A DNA stretch of 29,309 bases from an uncultured Muribaculaceae bacterium. Lineage in GTDB: Bacteria; Bacteroidota; Bacteroidia; Bacteroidales; Muribaculaceae. Position numbers and translations under genes: made by a program. The stretch spans positions 1-29,309 of the forward strand of contig CAJUJB010000019.1 of the NCBI GenBank assembly GCA_910586595.1. The letters run 5' to 3'. Shown here piece after piece: positions 7,212-16,300 of this stretch. Numbering within the stretch: the stretch's first letter is position 1; every line of letters starts with the position of its first letter. The notes under the pieces are model-generated. The model ran no database searches. It saw only the letters and a list, made by a program, of their open reading frames with translations, and was not told where the DNA came from.

Positions 7212-8456
7212 ATGATGAAAACAAGTCTTTGGATTTCGCGGCGCTTACGGCTTGGTGGCAGTGGAGCCGGTAGCCCTGCCGCCGTGGTAATTGCGGTTGC
7301 TGGCGTAGCTCTGGCCATTGTGGTGATGGAGTTTACGCTTGCTATAGTTGTAGGATTCAAAGACGGAATACGCGCCAAACTGATGGGTTTCGACGCCCAG
7401 ATTTCTGTTGAGGCACCGGTAGGGAGTGCTGACCATTTCATTGCCCTAACACCCGAGCTGGAGGCAACCGTGCGCGCAGCACTGCCCGAGTCGGCAGAAT
7501 TGCGGCTCTCCCTCAGGCAACCCGGCATGCTCAAGACTGATGATAATTTCCAGGGTGTAGTCTATCTCGGTCAGAGCCCTGATGGCGATTTCGCATTTGA
7601 GCGGTCGAATATGGTCGAGGGCCGGTGGCCAGATTTCAGCGCTGATTCATGTGAGAATAGTATTGTCCTTTCGCAGACTTTGGCACAATCGCTGGGCCTC
7701 GGGGTAGGGGATAAAGTTTATTCCACCTTCATCGTCGATGGCGCCGTCAAATTGCGCAGGCATACCATATCCGGGCTTTATCAGTCAAATTTTGGAGAAT
7801 ATGACCGCACGATAGTCTATGCGTCGTTGCAGGGTCTGCGTAAGATTGCCGGTGCCGACAGCATATCGGCTACACGACTTGACATACGCGGTCTCGACTC
7901 CGAATCGATTGAGGCCGAGAGCGAGCTTCTACGGCATGCGCTGGTGAGCGCCGCCGCCACGGGTCGTCTTAACGACTATTATCCGATTGACAATGTGCTC
8001 CGCTCAGGAGCCCTTTATTTCAATTGGCTCGCGCTGCTTGACACCAACGTTACCGTCATCTTCCTGCTGATGCTGGCGGTGGCCGGCTTCACTCTTGTGT
8101 CGAGTCTTTTTATTCTCATACTTGAGCGTGTGCGCACCATCGGTGTGCTCCGCGCGCTCGGAGCCTCGAAGCCTTTGGTCCGCAATATCTTTGTCGATCT
8201 CGGGCTACGTCTGGTAGGACTTGGTATGATTATAGGAAATGTCCTCGGCATAGGGTTGCTGTTGGTGCAGAAATACACCCATGCCGTGCCGCTTGACCCC
8301 GACATGTATTATCTCGCATCGGTGCCGGTTGAAATCCGTCCGTGGGCTTTTGTCGCTCTGAATGCAGGTGTGTTTGTAGTGGCATGGCTTATATTGATTG
8401 TTCCGGCCGGCGTCGCGGCATCGACTGATCCAGCCAAAGCCATCGATTGCGAGTAA
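7212..8456 (+). CDS. ABC transporter permease, FtsX/LolC-like
   Basis: The start is taken at the double ATG at 7212/7215 (MMKTSLWISRRL), just after a promoter. The frame opens earlier, but the extra 39 residues overlap the promoter and look non-coding. The 414-residue protein has the MacB/FtsX-type layout: one helix near 24-48, a periplasmic domain of about 235 residues, then three helices near 285-307, 330-350 and 378-400. The RVRTIGVLRALGAS motif between the second and third helices is the FtsX-family coupling segment that meets the ATPase. The size and layout resemble LolC/LolE permeases that extract lipoproteins from the inner membrane. No ATPase gene lies next to it, so the partner and substrate are unknown. 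It is divergent from feoAB. Confidence 0.85.
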   Translation: MMKTSLWISRRLRLGGSGAGSPAAVVIAVAGVALAIVVMEFTLAIVVGFKDGIRAKLMGFDAQISVEAPVGSADHFIALTPELEATVRAALPESAELRLSLRQPGMLKTDDNFQGVVYLGQSPDGDFAFERSNMVEGRWPDFSADSCENSIVLSQTLAQSLGLGVGDKVYSTFIVDGAVKLRRHTISGLYQSNFGEYDRTIVYASLQGLRKIAGADSISATRLDIRGLDSESIEAESELLRHALVSAAATGRLNDYYPIDNVLRSGALYFNWLALLDTNVTVIFLLMLAVAGFTLVSSLFILILERVRTIGVLRALGASKPLVRNIFVDLGLRLVGLGMIIGNVLGIGLLLVQKYTHAVPLDPDMYYLASVPVEIRPWAFVALNAGVFVVAWLILIVPAGVAASTDPAKAIDCE

Positions 8457-8543
8457 GCGCACGTATTCTAACTTTTCAGGCATTCAATTGTTAAATAAAC
8501 ATATCATGGTTGCGGCCCACAAGTGTGTACCGACAAAATTCAT

Positions 8544-8551
8544 TACTTTTG
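8544..8551 (+). promoter_or_regulatory. -7 element upstream of rsfS-ftsH
   Basis: TACTTTTG matches TAnnTTTG and lies 26 bases before the rsfS ATG in a 121-base gene-free stretch. No good TTTG is seen at the expected distance, so the call rests on the -7 box and its position. Confidence 0.45.
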
Positions 8552-8577
8552 CATTAAATTTAAAGTTAAATTAACGA

Positions 8578-8937
8578 ATGACCCAATCTAAGGATCTCCA
8601 GCAACTCATCATAGAAGGCATCCATGAGCGTAAAGGCCGTGGAGTCACTGTTGTCGACTTAAGCTCTATTGAATCTGCCGCCGCATCGCGCTTCATCATT
8701 GCCGAGGGTAACTCAGCAACCCAGACAGCCGCCATCGCCGAGAGCGTGGCCGAATATGTACTCAAAAACTCTGGTGTGAAGCCATACGCCATTGACGGCG
8801 ACACCGTGGGCGACTGGGTAATACTTGATTACGGCGATACGTGGGTACATGTATTCCTTCCGGAGGTGCGCCAACGCTACAATCTCGAAGAACTTTGGAG
8901 CGACGCCGCAATCTCCCATGTGCCTGACCTTGATTAA
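8578..8937 (+). CDS. rsfS: Ribosomal silencing factor RsfS (Iojap family)
   Basis: A 119-residue RsfS/YbeB protein. The family binds ribosomal protein uL14 on the large subunit and blocks joining of the subunits when nutrients are short. Typical features are an N-terminal helix, the DLSS.ESAAASRFIIAEGNSATQ stretch (28-49, in which the family normally has an Asp/Ser-rich turn) and the C-terminal GDWVILDYGDTWVHVF motif (78-93) followed by R..YNLEELW. The length matches the family. The gene lies 70 bases before ftsH, and rsfS-ftsH is a recurrent pair in Bacteroidetes, so co-transcription is likely. Confidence 0.94.
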   Translation: MTQSKDLQQLIIEGIHERKGRGVTVVDLSSIESAAASRFIIAEGNSATQTAAIAESVAEYVLKNSGVKPYAIDGDTVGDWVILDYGDTWVHVFLPEVRQRYNLEELWSDAAISHVPDLD

Positions 8938-9007
8938 GAGTCGGCCGCCATTTATATCCTCCAAGGCGGGGATCTCCTCGCTCCAATCATTCTGATTCAT
9001 CTCCAAT

Positions 9008-11032
9008 ATGCCTACTTTTCCTCCCAATAACAACGCCAATAAACAGAAGAATCCATTCAGGTTCAATCTCTGGTGGATGTATGCCATTGTGGCCCTCTTC
9101 ATCGGCGGGATATATTACTATGACAATAATGTCGTGACCAAAAAGGTAAGTTATACTACCTTTGAGCAATATGTAGAGCAAGATCACGGCATAACAAAAA
9201 TCGTGGTCTACTCCGACAAGAAACTGGTCGAAGGCTACCTTACAGATTCGCTCGCAAGGCAGATTTTTGCCAAATCGAATTATTCTACAGACCAAGGAGC
9301 CAAAGCCCGTGTGGAAGCCAATATACCATCGGCTGACAAGTTATCCGAGCGGATTGATTACTGGCGCTCGACCGGAGCCTTTACTGGCGAAGTCGATTTT
9401 GAGCAAGCCAGCCCGCTGGGCGGCATGCTGTGGTCTATACTCCCGTTCATACTCATGATCGGAGTCTGGATCTACCTCATGCGTCGTATGTCGGGCGGTG
9501 GCTCTGGCAGCAGTGGCGGCGGTGGCGGCATATTCAGTGTCGGCAAGTCGAAGGCCATGTTGTTTGATAAGAATAACTCCGACAAGGTCACTTTCCGCGA
9601 TGTTGCCGGTCTTAGCGAGGCAAAAACTGAGATCGAGGAAATCGTGGAGTTCCTCAAGAACCCCAAGCGTTACACCAATTTAGGTGGTAAAATTCCCAAG
9701 GGCGCTCTGCTTGTAGGCCCTCCCGGCACAGGTAAGACCCTTCTCGCTAAAGCTGTGGCCGGCGAAGCCGATGTGCCTTTCTTCTCTATGTCGGGCTCCG
9801 ACTTCGTGGAAATGTTCGTAGGTGTCGGTGCGTCGCGTGTCCGCGACCTCTTCCGGCAGGCCAAGGAGAAAGCTCCCTGCATTGTGTTTATCGACGAAAT
9901 TGATGCCGTAGGCCGTGCACGTGGTAAAAATGCCGGTATGGGTGCCAACGACGAGCGCGAGAATACCCTCAACCAGCTTCTGACTGAGATGGACGGCTTC
10001 GGTACAAACAGTGGTGTGATTATTCTGGCCGCCACCAACCGTGCCGATATACTTGATAAAGCCCTTATGCGCGCCGGTCGATTCGACCGTCAGATCTATG
10101 TCGATCTGCCCGATCTGCCCGACCGTGTGGAAATTTTCAAGGTTCATCTGCGCAAAATCAAGACGGCTGAGGATCTCGATGTGGAGATGCTTGCCCGTCA
10201 GACACCGGGTTTCTCCGGCGCCGATATTGCCAATGTGTGCAACGAGGCTACCCTTATTGCTGCCCGTCATAATAAAGACTCCGTGAGCAAAGAAGACTTC
10301 AACGCCGCGGTTGACCGTATTATCGGTGGTCTCGAAAAACGCAACAAGATTCTCACCGTAGAGGAGAAGAAGTCGATTGCCATCCATGAGGCCGGTCATG
10401 CCACCGTGTCGTGGCATCTCCGCTATGGCAACCCGCTTGTAAAAGTCACTATTGTACCTCGCGGCAAGGCGCTCGGCGCAGCCTGGTACCTGCCTGAAGA
10501 ACGTCAGATTGTACCTTCTCAGGTACTCCTCGACGACATCTGTTCTTTACTTGGCGGCCGCGCTGCCGAGGAACTTTTCCTCGGCCATATTTCCACCGGT
10601 GCAGCCAATGACCTTGAGCGTGTAACCAAGCAGGCCTATGCGATGGTTGTATATTATGGTATGAGCGACCGGATGCCCAACCTCAGCTATTATGACTCAA
10701 CCGGTCAGAACAGCATGTTCACAAATCCCTACAGCGACGAACGTGCCAAGATTATCGATGAAGAGGTTTCGCGTATAATTACCGAGCAATACGAGCGCGC
10801 CAAGTCGATTCTGACCGAGTATGCCAAGGGCCATCATGAGTTGGCTGAGACGCTCATCACACGAGAGGTGATATATACCGACGATGTAAAACGAATCTTT
10901 GGCCCGAGGAAGTGGACTTCGCGTACTGACGAGCTTTTCGGCTCGCGTGAAGACAACAAGGACGGCGGTGAGCCCACCCCTCCGCCAATCGACGATGTTG
11001 ATGCCACGGAGGTAGCCTCTGAACCGGCATAA
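9008..11032 (+). CDS. ftsH: ATP-dependent zinc metalloprotease FtsH
   Basis: A 674-residue membrane-bound AAA+ protease that degrades misfolded membrane proteins and selected cytosolic regulators. Two transmembrane helices (about 21-38 and 140-158) flank a periplasmic domain, and a Gly/Ser-rich linker (163-174) leads to the ATPase. Walker A is GPPGTGKT (237-244), Walker B is FIDEID (294-299), and the second region of homology contains ATNRAD and the arginine fingers in RAGRFDR. The zinc site is HEAGH (460-464), with the later STGAANDLERVT segment supplying the third ligand. The order and length are standard. The start at ATG 9008 fits the position of the first helix. An intrinsic terminator follows at 11056. 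Confidence 0.98.
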   Translation: MPTFPPNNNANKQKNPFRFNLWWMYAIVALFIGGIYYYDNNVVTKKVSYTTFEQYVEQDHGITKIVVYSDKKLVEGYLTDSLARQIFAKSNYSTDQGAKARVEANIPSADKLSERIDYWRSTGAFTGEVDFEQASPLGGMLWSILPFILMIGVWIYLMRRMSGGGSGSSGGGGGIFSVGKSKAMLFDKNNSDKVTFRDVAGLSEAKTEIEEIVEFLKNPKRYTNLGGKIPKGALLVGPPGTGKTLLAKAVAGEADVPFFSMSGSDFVEMFVGVGASRVRDLFRQAKEKAPCIVFIDEIDAVGRARGKNAGMGANDERENTLNQLLTEMDGFGTNSGVIILAATNRADILDKALMRAGRFDRQIYVDLPDLPDRVEIFKVHLRKIKTAEDLDVEMLARQTPGFSGADIANVCNEATLIAARHNKDSVSKEDFNAAVDRIIGGLEKRNKILTVEEKKSIAIHEAGHATVSWHLRYGNPLVKVTIVPRGKALGAAWYLPEERQIVPSQVLLDDICSLLGGRAAEELFLGHISTGAANDLERVTKQAYAMVVYYGMSDRMPNLSYYDSTGQNSMFTNPYSDERAKIIDEEVSRIITEQYERAKSILTEYAKGHHELAETLITREVIYTDDVKRIFGPRKWTSRTDELFGSREDNKDGGEPTPPPIDDVDATEVASEPA

Positions 11033-11055
11033 GCCACTTGAATGAACAAAATATG

Positions 11056-11097
11056 GTCTGAACGTGTAATATATTTATACGTTCAGACTATTTTTTT
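11056..11097 (+). terminator. Intrinsic terminator after ftsH
   Basis: A perfect 10-bp stem, GTCTGAACGT (11056-11065) with ACGTTCAGAC (11079-11088), closes an AT-rich 13-base loop and is followed by TA and seven Ts. It starts 23 bases after the ftsH stop. The T-tract runs directly into the ATG of the next small gene. Confidence 0.8.
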
Positions 11098-11322
11098 ATG
11101 CAGAAATTATCTAACATCTCGCTGCGCCGCCATCATCTGCTTGTGGCCCTTCTCTTGTGCCTTACGATTGGCATTGCGGCGCCATCGTGTGGAACTATCA
11201 GGACTCATGCCGGCATCGAGCACGATTACCGGTACGATTTCGATGGTCATGACCATAAACATAAGAAACCCAAAAAACACAAGAAGCACAAGAAACATAA
11301 GAAACACCATCACGACGACTGA
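11098..11322 (+). CDS. Small His/Lys-rich putative lipoprotein
   Basis: A 74-residue protein of unknown function. The N-terminus has Arg/His residues, a hydrophobic core (about 14-28) and AAPSC with Cys31, which resembles a loose lipoprotein cleavage site; Ala at -3 is not ideal. The mature part would be about 44 residues and ends in a low-complexity tail of repeated HKK units with a run of three His and two Asp (51-74), which could bind metal or acidic surfaces. The ATG sits immediately after the T-tract of the ftsH terminator, leaving no room for its own promoter and little for a ribosome-binding site. Expression would depend on read-through, or the gene may not be real. Signal-like N-terminus and composition favour a real protein. 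Confidence 0.6.
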   Translation: MQKLSNISLRRHHLLVALLLCLTIGIAAPSCGTIRTHAGIEHDYRYDFDGHDHKHKKPKKHKKHKKHKKHHHDD

Positions 11323-11332
11323 TTGATAGACT

Positions 11333-11394
11333 CATACCACAAGCGCCATCCACCTCTCAACTAACGAGAACTAATGGATGGCGCTTGTAGTATG
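11333..11394. terminator. Bidirectional hairpin between convergent genes
   Basis: Arms 11339-11351 and 11376-11388 pair over 13 bp without a mismatch. The pairing extends by 5 more bp (11333-11337 with 11390-11394) after one C/A mismatch, around a 24-base loop. It lies between the ends of the small lipoprotein gene (+) and the Omp28-like gene (-), so it probably stops transcription from both sides. Confidence 0.65.
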
Positions 11395-11409
11395 ATTGAT
11401 GCAAGATGA

Positions 11410-13215
11410 TTATCTTATGAAGAGTTTCTGTGGTGTCAGTCCGGGAGAAGAGATAATGTAGTATCCGGAAGTCAGAATGGTGGGCACTGAGGGTGTAAGT
11501 ACAGACACGACCCGTCCGCACAGGTCTGTAAGTATGGCAGTCTGAGTAACTGTAATTGTATTATTATCCATTGTAAGCCAGGCGGTAGATGCTTCAGGAA
11601 TCTCTGCAGAAGAATAGTTGGTCAGCTCAACCTGAGACGTACAGCAGTTTATAACTTCTCCATTTTGGTCGGTAAGAAATGTAATCAGCTGAAGATTGTC
11701 TGGATTGACGGGCGCTGAATGACTTCCCTCAATTTCTTTTACCGTTGAGCTTAAGCTGACAGAGTTGCCTATGTCATTTATGTCGATTTCAACACCCTCT
11801 ATAGGCGTCAGGAAACCTCTGATTACATGATTATGTTCCCACTCTTTATGGGTTGTGCCAAGGTCGTTCTGCGTATCGGTTATTTTGTTTTCGACGGCAA
11901 ACGCGTGCAGGCGTATACTTTCGGAGAGGGTGGCCGAAGGATCGCAATCAACCATAAGCTCTACAGCCATTTTTGAATCGGGGGTGTTGAACTCCGACTT
12001 CTGCACATCAATGCCGATGAGCGTATTGGCCATATGGTATGGAGAAAAGAGCTCGGTGCTTGCATACGCAGGATGAAATACAGTGGATGGAGACGACGCT
12101 GTAACACCTTTCTTGCGGTCAAGGCTCATCAATGGAGCTGAATTAGCGCCTATCATCTCAGCAAATGTCTCACTTTCAGGTATTGTAAAATGGTCGGCTG
12201 CAAAACCGGCATGATGGGCTACCATTATTACCTCACCTCCGTATTGCTCTATGGCTTTTTCAAGTACAGCTTCGCCGGTAGGGCAATTTGAGCATTTCTG
12301 GCTGGTGAATATTTCCACAAGTGGAAGCTTGGCATAGGTCTTTTCATATCCCGTGGTGTTGAAACTGGCGGCCGATTGTGTGTCTGCATTGCCAGTAGCG
12401 ATAATTGAAGCCGTCTGCTCGCCAAAAACAGGAATATAAGGAATAGAGAAAGAGGAGATCTGGTTGTTGATCAGCGGCTCATTGATGTCGAATGTTTGTA
12501 TGGCTGTGCCATTATCTATCGAGACCGAAAAAGATTTTAGAGTGTTGACTCCAGTATTGATCACCGATAAGTCGAGCGAATATTCTTTTTCTGCTGTGGA
12601 AATATGGGGGAAGTCAGGCTGGATGAGTGTAATTCCATCAGCCACTTCATTTGAAAAGTCGCCGTCGGTAAGCACGGCCGCCAAAGTAAGTGCAGAGTTA
12701 TGCCCTGTCGATGCCGAGAGGTGGCTCCAGCTCCCATATCCCGTGCGGACATAATCGCCTTCAGGGGTGCTGGTGTCAGACCATGAATATCCAATGGTAT
12801 TTCCGGTGCAGGTCAATTCATATCCGATATAAAGATCTTCTGCTCCAGAGCTTGAGAAAGGGAAGTCGAGCCACACAATGTTTTGCCCGTCAACAGCGTC
12901 GAATGGTTGCTCATATAGATTCTCTTCCCGCTCAAGACTTTTTTTTATGAATACGAGGCCATCTATGGTTCCAGGCTGCAAGGCCATATTGAATTGAACC
13001 GCTGATACGGACGCGCCATCAAGTTGAGATGCAGAGAGATGTATGGCTGCAGAGAGATGGGCCTTAGTGTCGGATCCCCAGTAATTATCTGGAATCGCAT
13101 AGCCGTAACCCTTTGATAAGGTTTTATCTGGCAGGATGTTAGCAGAAACTGTTCCGGAGGAAATTATTGCCAGAAATAGTGCTGTGGATAGGTTTAGAAG
13201 AGGAAAATATTTCAT
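11410..13215 (-). CDS. Omp28-like secreted protein with thioredoxin-like domain and T9SS sorting domain
   Basis: The start is set at ATG 13213-13215 (MKYFPLLNLSTALFLA), which gives a signal peptide cleaved near residue 25. The frame extends upstream through the promoter region, but that part is unlikely to be translated. The 601-residue protein has an N-terminal beta-rich domain (about 30-185), an Ig-like middle (about 195-290) and an Omp28-like domain from about 298 with LPLVEIFTSQKCSNCPTG. Its Cys308-x-x-Cys311 pair recalls thioredoxin-fold redox sites. The last 65 or so residues are a T9SS type A-like sorting domain with SGYYIISSPG and a basic end (KLFIR). It is therefore probably exported across the outer membrane and may be attached to the surface. 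The function of Omp28-family proteins is poorly known. Confidence 0.8.
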   Translation of the reverse strand: MKYFPLLNLSTALFLAIISSGTVSANILPDKTLSKGYGYAIPDNYWGSDTKAHLSAAIHLSASQLDGASVSAVQFNMALQPGTIDGLVFIKKSLEREENLYEQPFDAVDGQNIVWLDFPFSSSGAEDLYIGYELTCTGNTIGYSWSDTSTPEGDYVRTGYGSWSHLSASTGHNSALTLAAVLTDGDFSNEVADGITLIQPDFPHISTAEKEYSLDLSVINTGVNTLKSFSVSIDNGTAIQTFDINEPLINNQISSFSIPYIPVFGEQTASIIATGNADTQSAASFNTTGYEKTYAKLPLVEIFTSQKCSNCPTGEAVLEKAIEQYGGEVIMVAHHAGFAADHFTIPESETFAEMIGANSAPLMSLDRKKGVTASSPSTVFHPAYASTELFSPYHMANTLIGIDVQKSEFNTPDSKMAVELMVDCDPSATLSESIRLHAFAVENKITDTQNDLGTTHKEWEHNHVIRGFLTPIEGVEIDINDIGNSVSLSSTVKEIEGSHSAPVNPDNLQLITFLTDQNGEVINCCTSQVELTNYSSAEIPEASTAWLTMDNNTITVTQTAILTDLCGRVVSVLTPSVPTILTSGYYIISSPGLTPQKLFIR

Positions 13216-13255
13216 TGTGTAATCGAGTAAATCTAAATATGGGTGATTTGTCATG

Positions 13256-13287
13256 CAAATGTACTTATTTATTTGCACTATATGAAA
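13256..13287 (-). promoter_or_regulatory. Promoter of the Omp28-like gene (minus)
   Basis: On the minus strand, TTTC (13284-13287), 20 bases, then TACATTTG (13256-13263) match the Bacteroidetes promoter pattern with one mismatch at -33. The -7 box is 40 bases upstream of the ATG. It overlaps the divergent promoter that serves the large + strand gene. Confidence 0.6.
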
Positions 13288-13303
13288 TTTATATCTATAT
13301 TTG
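13272..13303 (+). promoter_or_regulatory. Promoter of the large FN3/anchor-J gene (plus)
   Basis: TTTG (13272-13275), exactly 20 bases, then TATATTTG (13296-13303) is a full match to the Bacteroidetes -33/-7 consensus. The -7 box ends 32 bases before the chosen ATG at 13336, which supports that start over the earlier in-frame ATGs. Confidence 0.75.
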
Positions 13304-13335
13304 TCGCACATAACAATTATCAATTTTCTAATCCA

Positions 13336-16300
13336 ATGGAAAAATCATTGACAAAAACCATTGCAGGGGCATTTTTTCTCCTATGCGCCCTGCATCCTGT
13401 GGATGTCAGCGCTGCCAAAATATGCGGTAGTGTTATATCCATAGGTAGTGGCCAAGGTGTCGGCATGTACTCGTTCGATACTTCCGGAGTCAGTTCTTTC
13501 GAGCCTATCTCAGGAGGAGAAGGCATTCTTGCGCAAGGCGGAGGAGTCTACGTCGACGGTAGATATTATTCGATTAATGTTGACGATATGACACTTACTG
13601 CGTATGACTCTTTCAGCTGGGATGTGATTAAGGCTATTCCGGCAAGTCATGCGGCTCTTGATCTTACATATGATACGACAGATGGGAAGATATATGGTTG
13701 CTATAGCGACTCCGGTTTTCCAAAGTTGGGAACTCTCGATGTAGCTACCGGAACATTTAGTGAAATCGGCTCCATGCGTATGCCTGCAAACGTTCTTGTA
13801 AGTGATGGAACCGGCACTCTATATGCAATTGCAATGGATGGCGGCATCTACACGGTCGATAAACAGACGGCTGCCATGACCCAGACAGGCTCGACAGGAC
13901 TTTGGCCCTTCTCCGTGCAGTCGGCCACGGTTGATCCAACTGATGGCAAATGTTATTGGGCGGCTATTGTTGACGACGGAATCTCCTGGGATTATACCTA
14001 TGCCTTGTATGAGGTGGATCTTTCGTCCGGGGCAGCAACCAAGCTTTATGATTTTCCCAACACTCCGGAAATTACCGGCCTCTATATTGCGCCAGAGGAA
14101 TCGACAGAAGCTCCCGCGCAGCCCGAATCGTTCAAGGCTGTCTTCGATAAGGATGCCACTTCGGGTAAACTTACCTTCTCTATGCCGACGCAGAGTGTCG
14201 GAGGGTCAGCATTGACCGGAACACTCGACTGGAAACTGTCGGTTGACGGAGAGGAATTCAGCACAGGCAAAGCGGCTGCTGGTTCGGAGGTCTCGGTTGA
14301 TGTGACGCTCGACCGCGGTGAGCATAGCTTCGAAGTGGTTGCCATTAGCGCTGGTGGTGAGAGCCGGAAGGCTTCATTTAAATGCTGGGTAGGCCTTGAT
14401 GACATAACTCCCGTGTCTGACCTGACACTCAAAAAGACCTCACCTACCGGTCTGACTCTATCGTGGAAAGGCAATGCTAAGGGCGTCCACGGAGGGTATG
14501 TAGATCTTTCTACCCTCAGTTATGAGGTGGTGCGTTATCCTGGTAATGTCACTGTTTCGTCTGGTAAGAGCGATGAGGCCTTCTCTGAAGAGGTTGAAGC
14601 ACCCCGTCTGGCTCCATATTGGTATGTAGTGACAGCCCGCGCTGGCGAGTCAAGAAGTGAGGAAGTCTCTTCCAACAAAGTCACCATGGGCGAGGCCAAG
14701 GCCATTCCTTATGAAGAGGGCTTTGAATCGACCGTACAATACGCCAATTTCATGGTTTATGACCGAAATGAGGACGGCCTCACATGGAGCCATGACCTTG
14801 GTTCTGAAAGTGCCTCGTATGATGGTCAATATGGTTATAATGCCGATGACTGGCTCGTGAGCCCTCAACTTGCCCTCGATAAGGACACTAATTATACTCT
14901 GGAGTTTGATGTTCTTAATCGCTCGTTTGACCGTCATCTGATTGAGGTCAAGATCGGTCAACTCCCCGGTGTTGAGGAAATGGACTGGGAACTACTCCCT
15001 GAGACAGAACTTAATGTGCCATATGAAAACCAGCATGTCAAAGTTAATTTCCATGTAGCAGCCAGCGGAGACCATTATCTTGGATTCCATCTTGTAAGTC
15101 AATCTGTAAGCGGAGGACTGGCGCTCGATAATATAAAGGTTACAAGCGCAGGCTCGGTTTCGGCTCCGGCAGCTCCGGTTGGCTTGGCGGCTGAGGCTTT
15201 TGCAAACGGTGGCTTAGGTGTGACACTGAAGGGATCCGCCCCTAAATTTGATATAAAGGGCGATGCGCTTACCGGCACTCTAAGTGTGGCTATAGCCCGC
15301 GATGGCAAGAATGTGGACGTGATTGAGAATGTGGCTCCGGGTGCCGACATAAACTATGTCGATAAGAATGCGCACGAAGGTTTTAATCTCTATACCCTCG
15401 TGGCATCCAACAATTTTGGCGCCGGAGAAGTCAGTGAGGTTAAAGTTTACGTAGGCAATGATATTCCTGGACTTGTTTCAGACATCGACCTCAATGAGTC
15501 GGAAACCGGAAAAGTGACAATCAGCTGGAACGCACCATCTTCAGGCGCCAACAATGGCTCTGTAGATCCTAAGACGCTCCGGTACAAGGTGCTCCGTAAC
15601 GGTTGGAAAGAAATTGCCGTTGACACCGACTTGACCTCGGTGGTAGATTGTATTGACGAGAGTCTCACCACTCAGATGATGGTATTTTATCAGATTATTG
15701 CAACTTCTGATGCTGGCGAAGGTGAACCTGCAATGTCGGGTACTATCGTGGCCGGAACACCATATTCATTCCCGTTTGCCGAGTCTTTTGCCAATGGTAG
15801 GGCTGCAAGTACACCATGGTATGTGGAGACTGATGATGATCTTTCCGGTTGGACACCTATGCTGGATAGCGATTGCCCGTCGGTAGATGCCGATGGTGGT
15901 ATTATGGGAACCTCCTGCTATACGACCACACCGGCAGAAATGACGCTATATTCTCCGAAACTTTCTGTTGAGGGAATGGTCAATCCGGTGCTGCAGTTCC
16001 ATATGTTCAACCGAGCCATAAGTGATGTGATGGACTTGGTTGTTATTGCTGGCGGAAATGACCGTAAAAAGATACTGAGTTTCCCGCTGATGGAAGAATC
16101 GGCAGAGTGGAACAGGGTAGTGGTGCCCCTCAATGAATTCGTAGATTATGGCTATATCCAGCTGGCATTTGTCACAACGAACATTTGCAATGGCGACAAA
16201 GTGTATATCGACGCAATATCTTTGGTCGATGATCTGGATCACAACCTTTCGGCAACACATTGCAGCGTACCGGTAAAAGTACGTGCCGGTATTGAGTCGA

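Noticed and set aside
9680..10417. 245-codon minus strand frame inside ftsH
   Set aside because: It is the reverse of the ftsH ATPase domain. Its length follows from ftsH codon usage, and no start site or family motif supports it.
11227..11313. Short A/C-rich repeats coding for HKK units as a possible CRISPR-like or slippage tract
   Set aside because: The repeats are 6-9 bases, imperfect, have no spacers and keep the reading frame, so they are simply low-complexity coding sequence.
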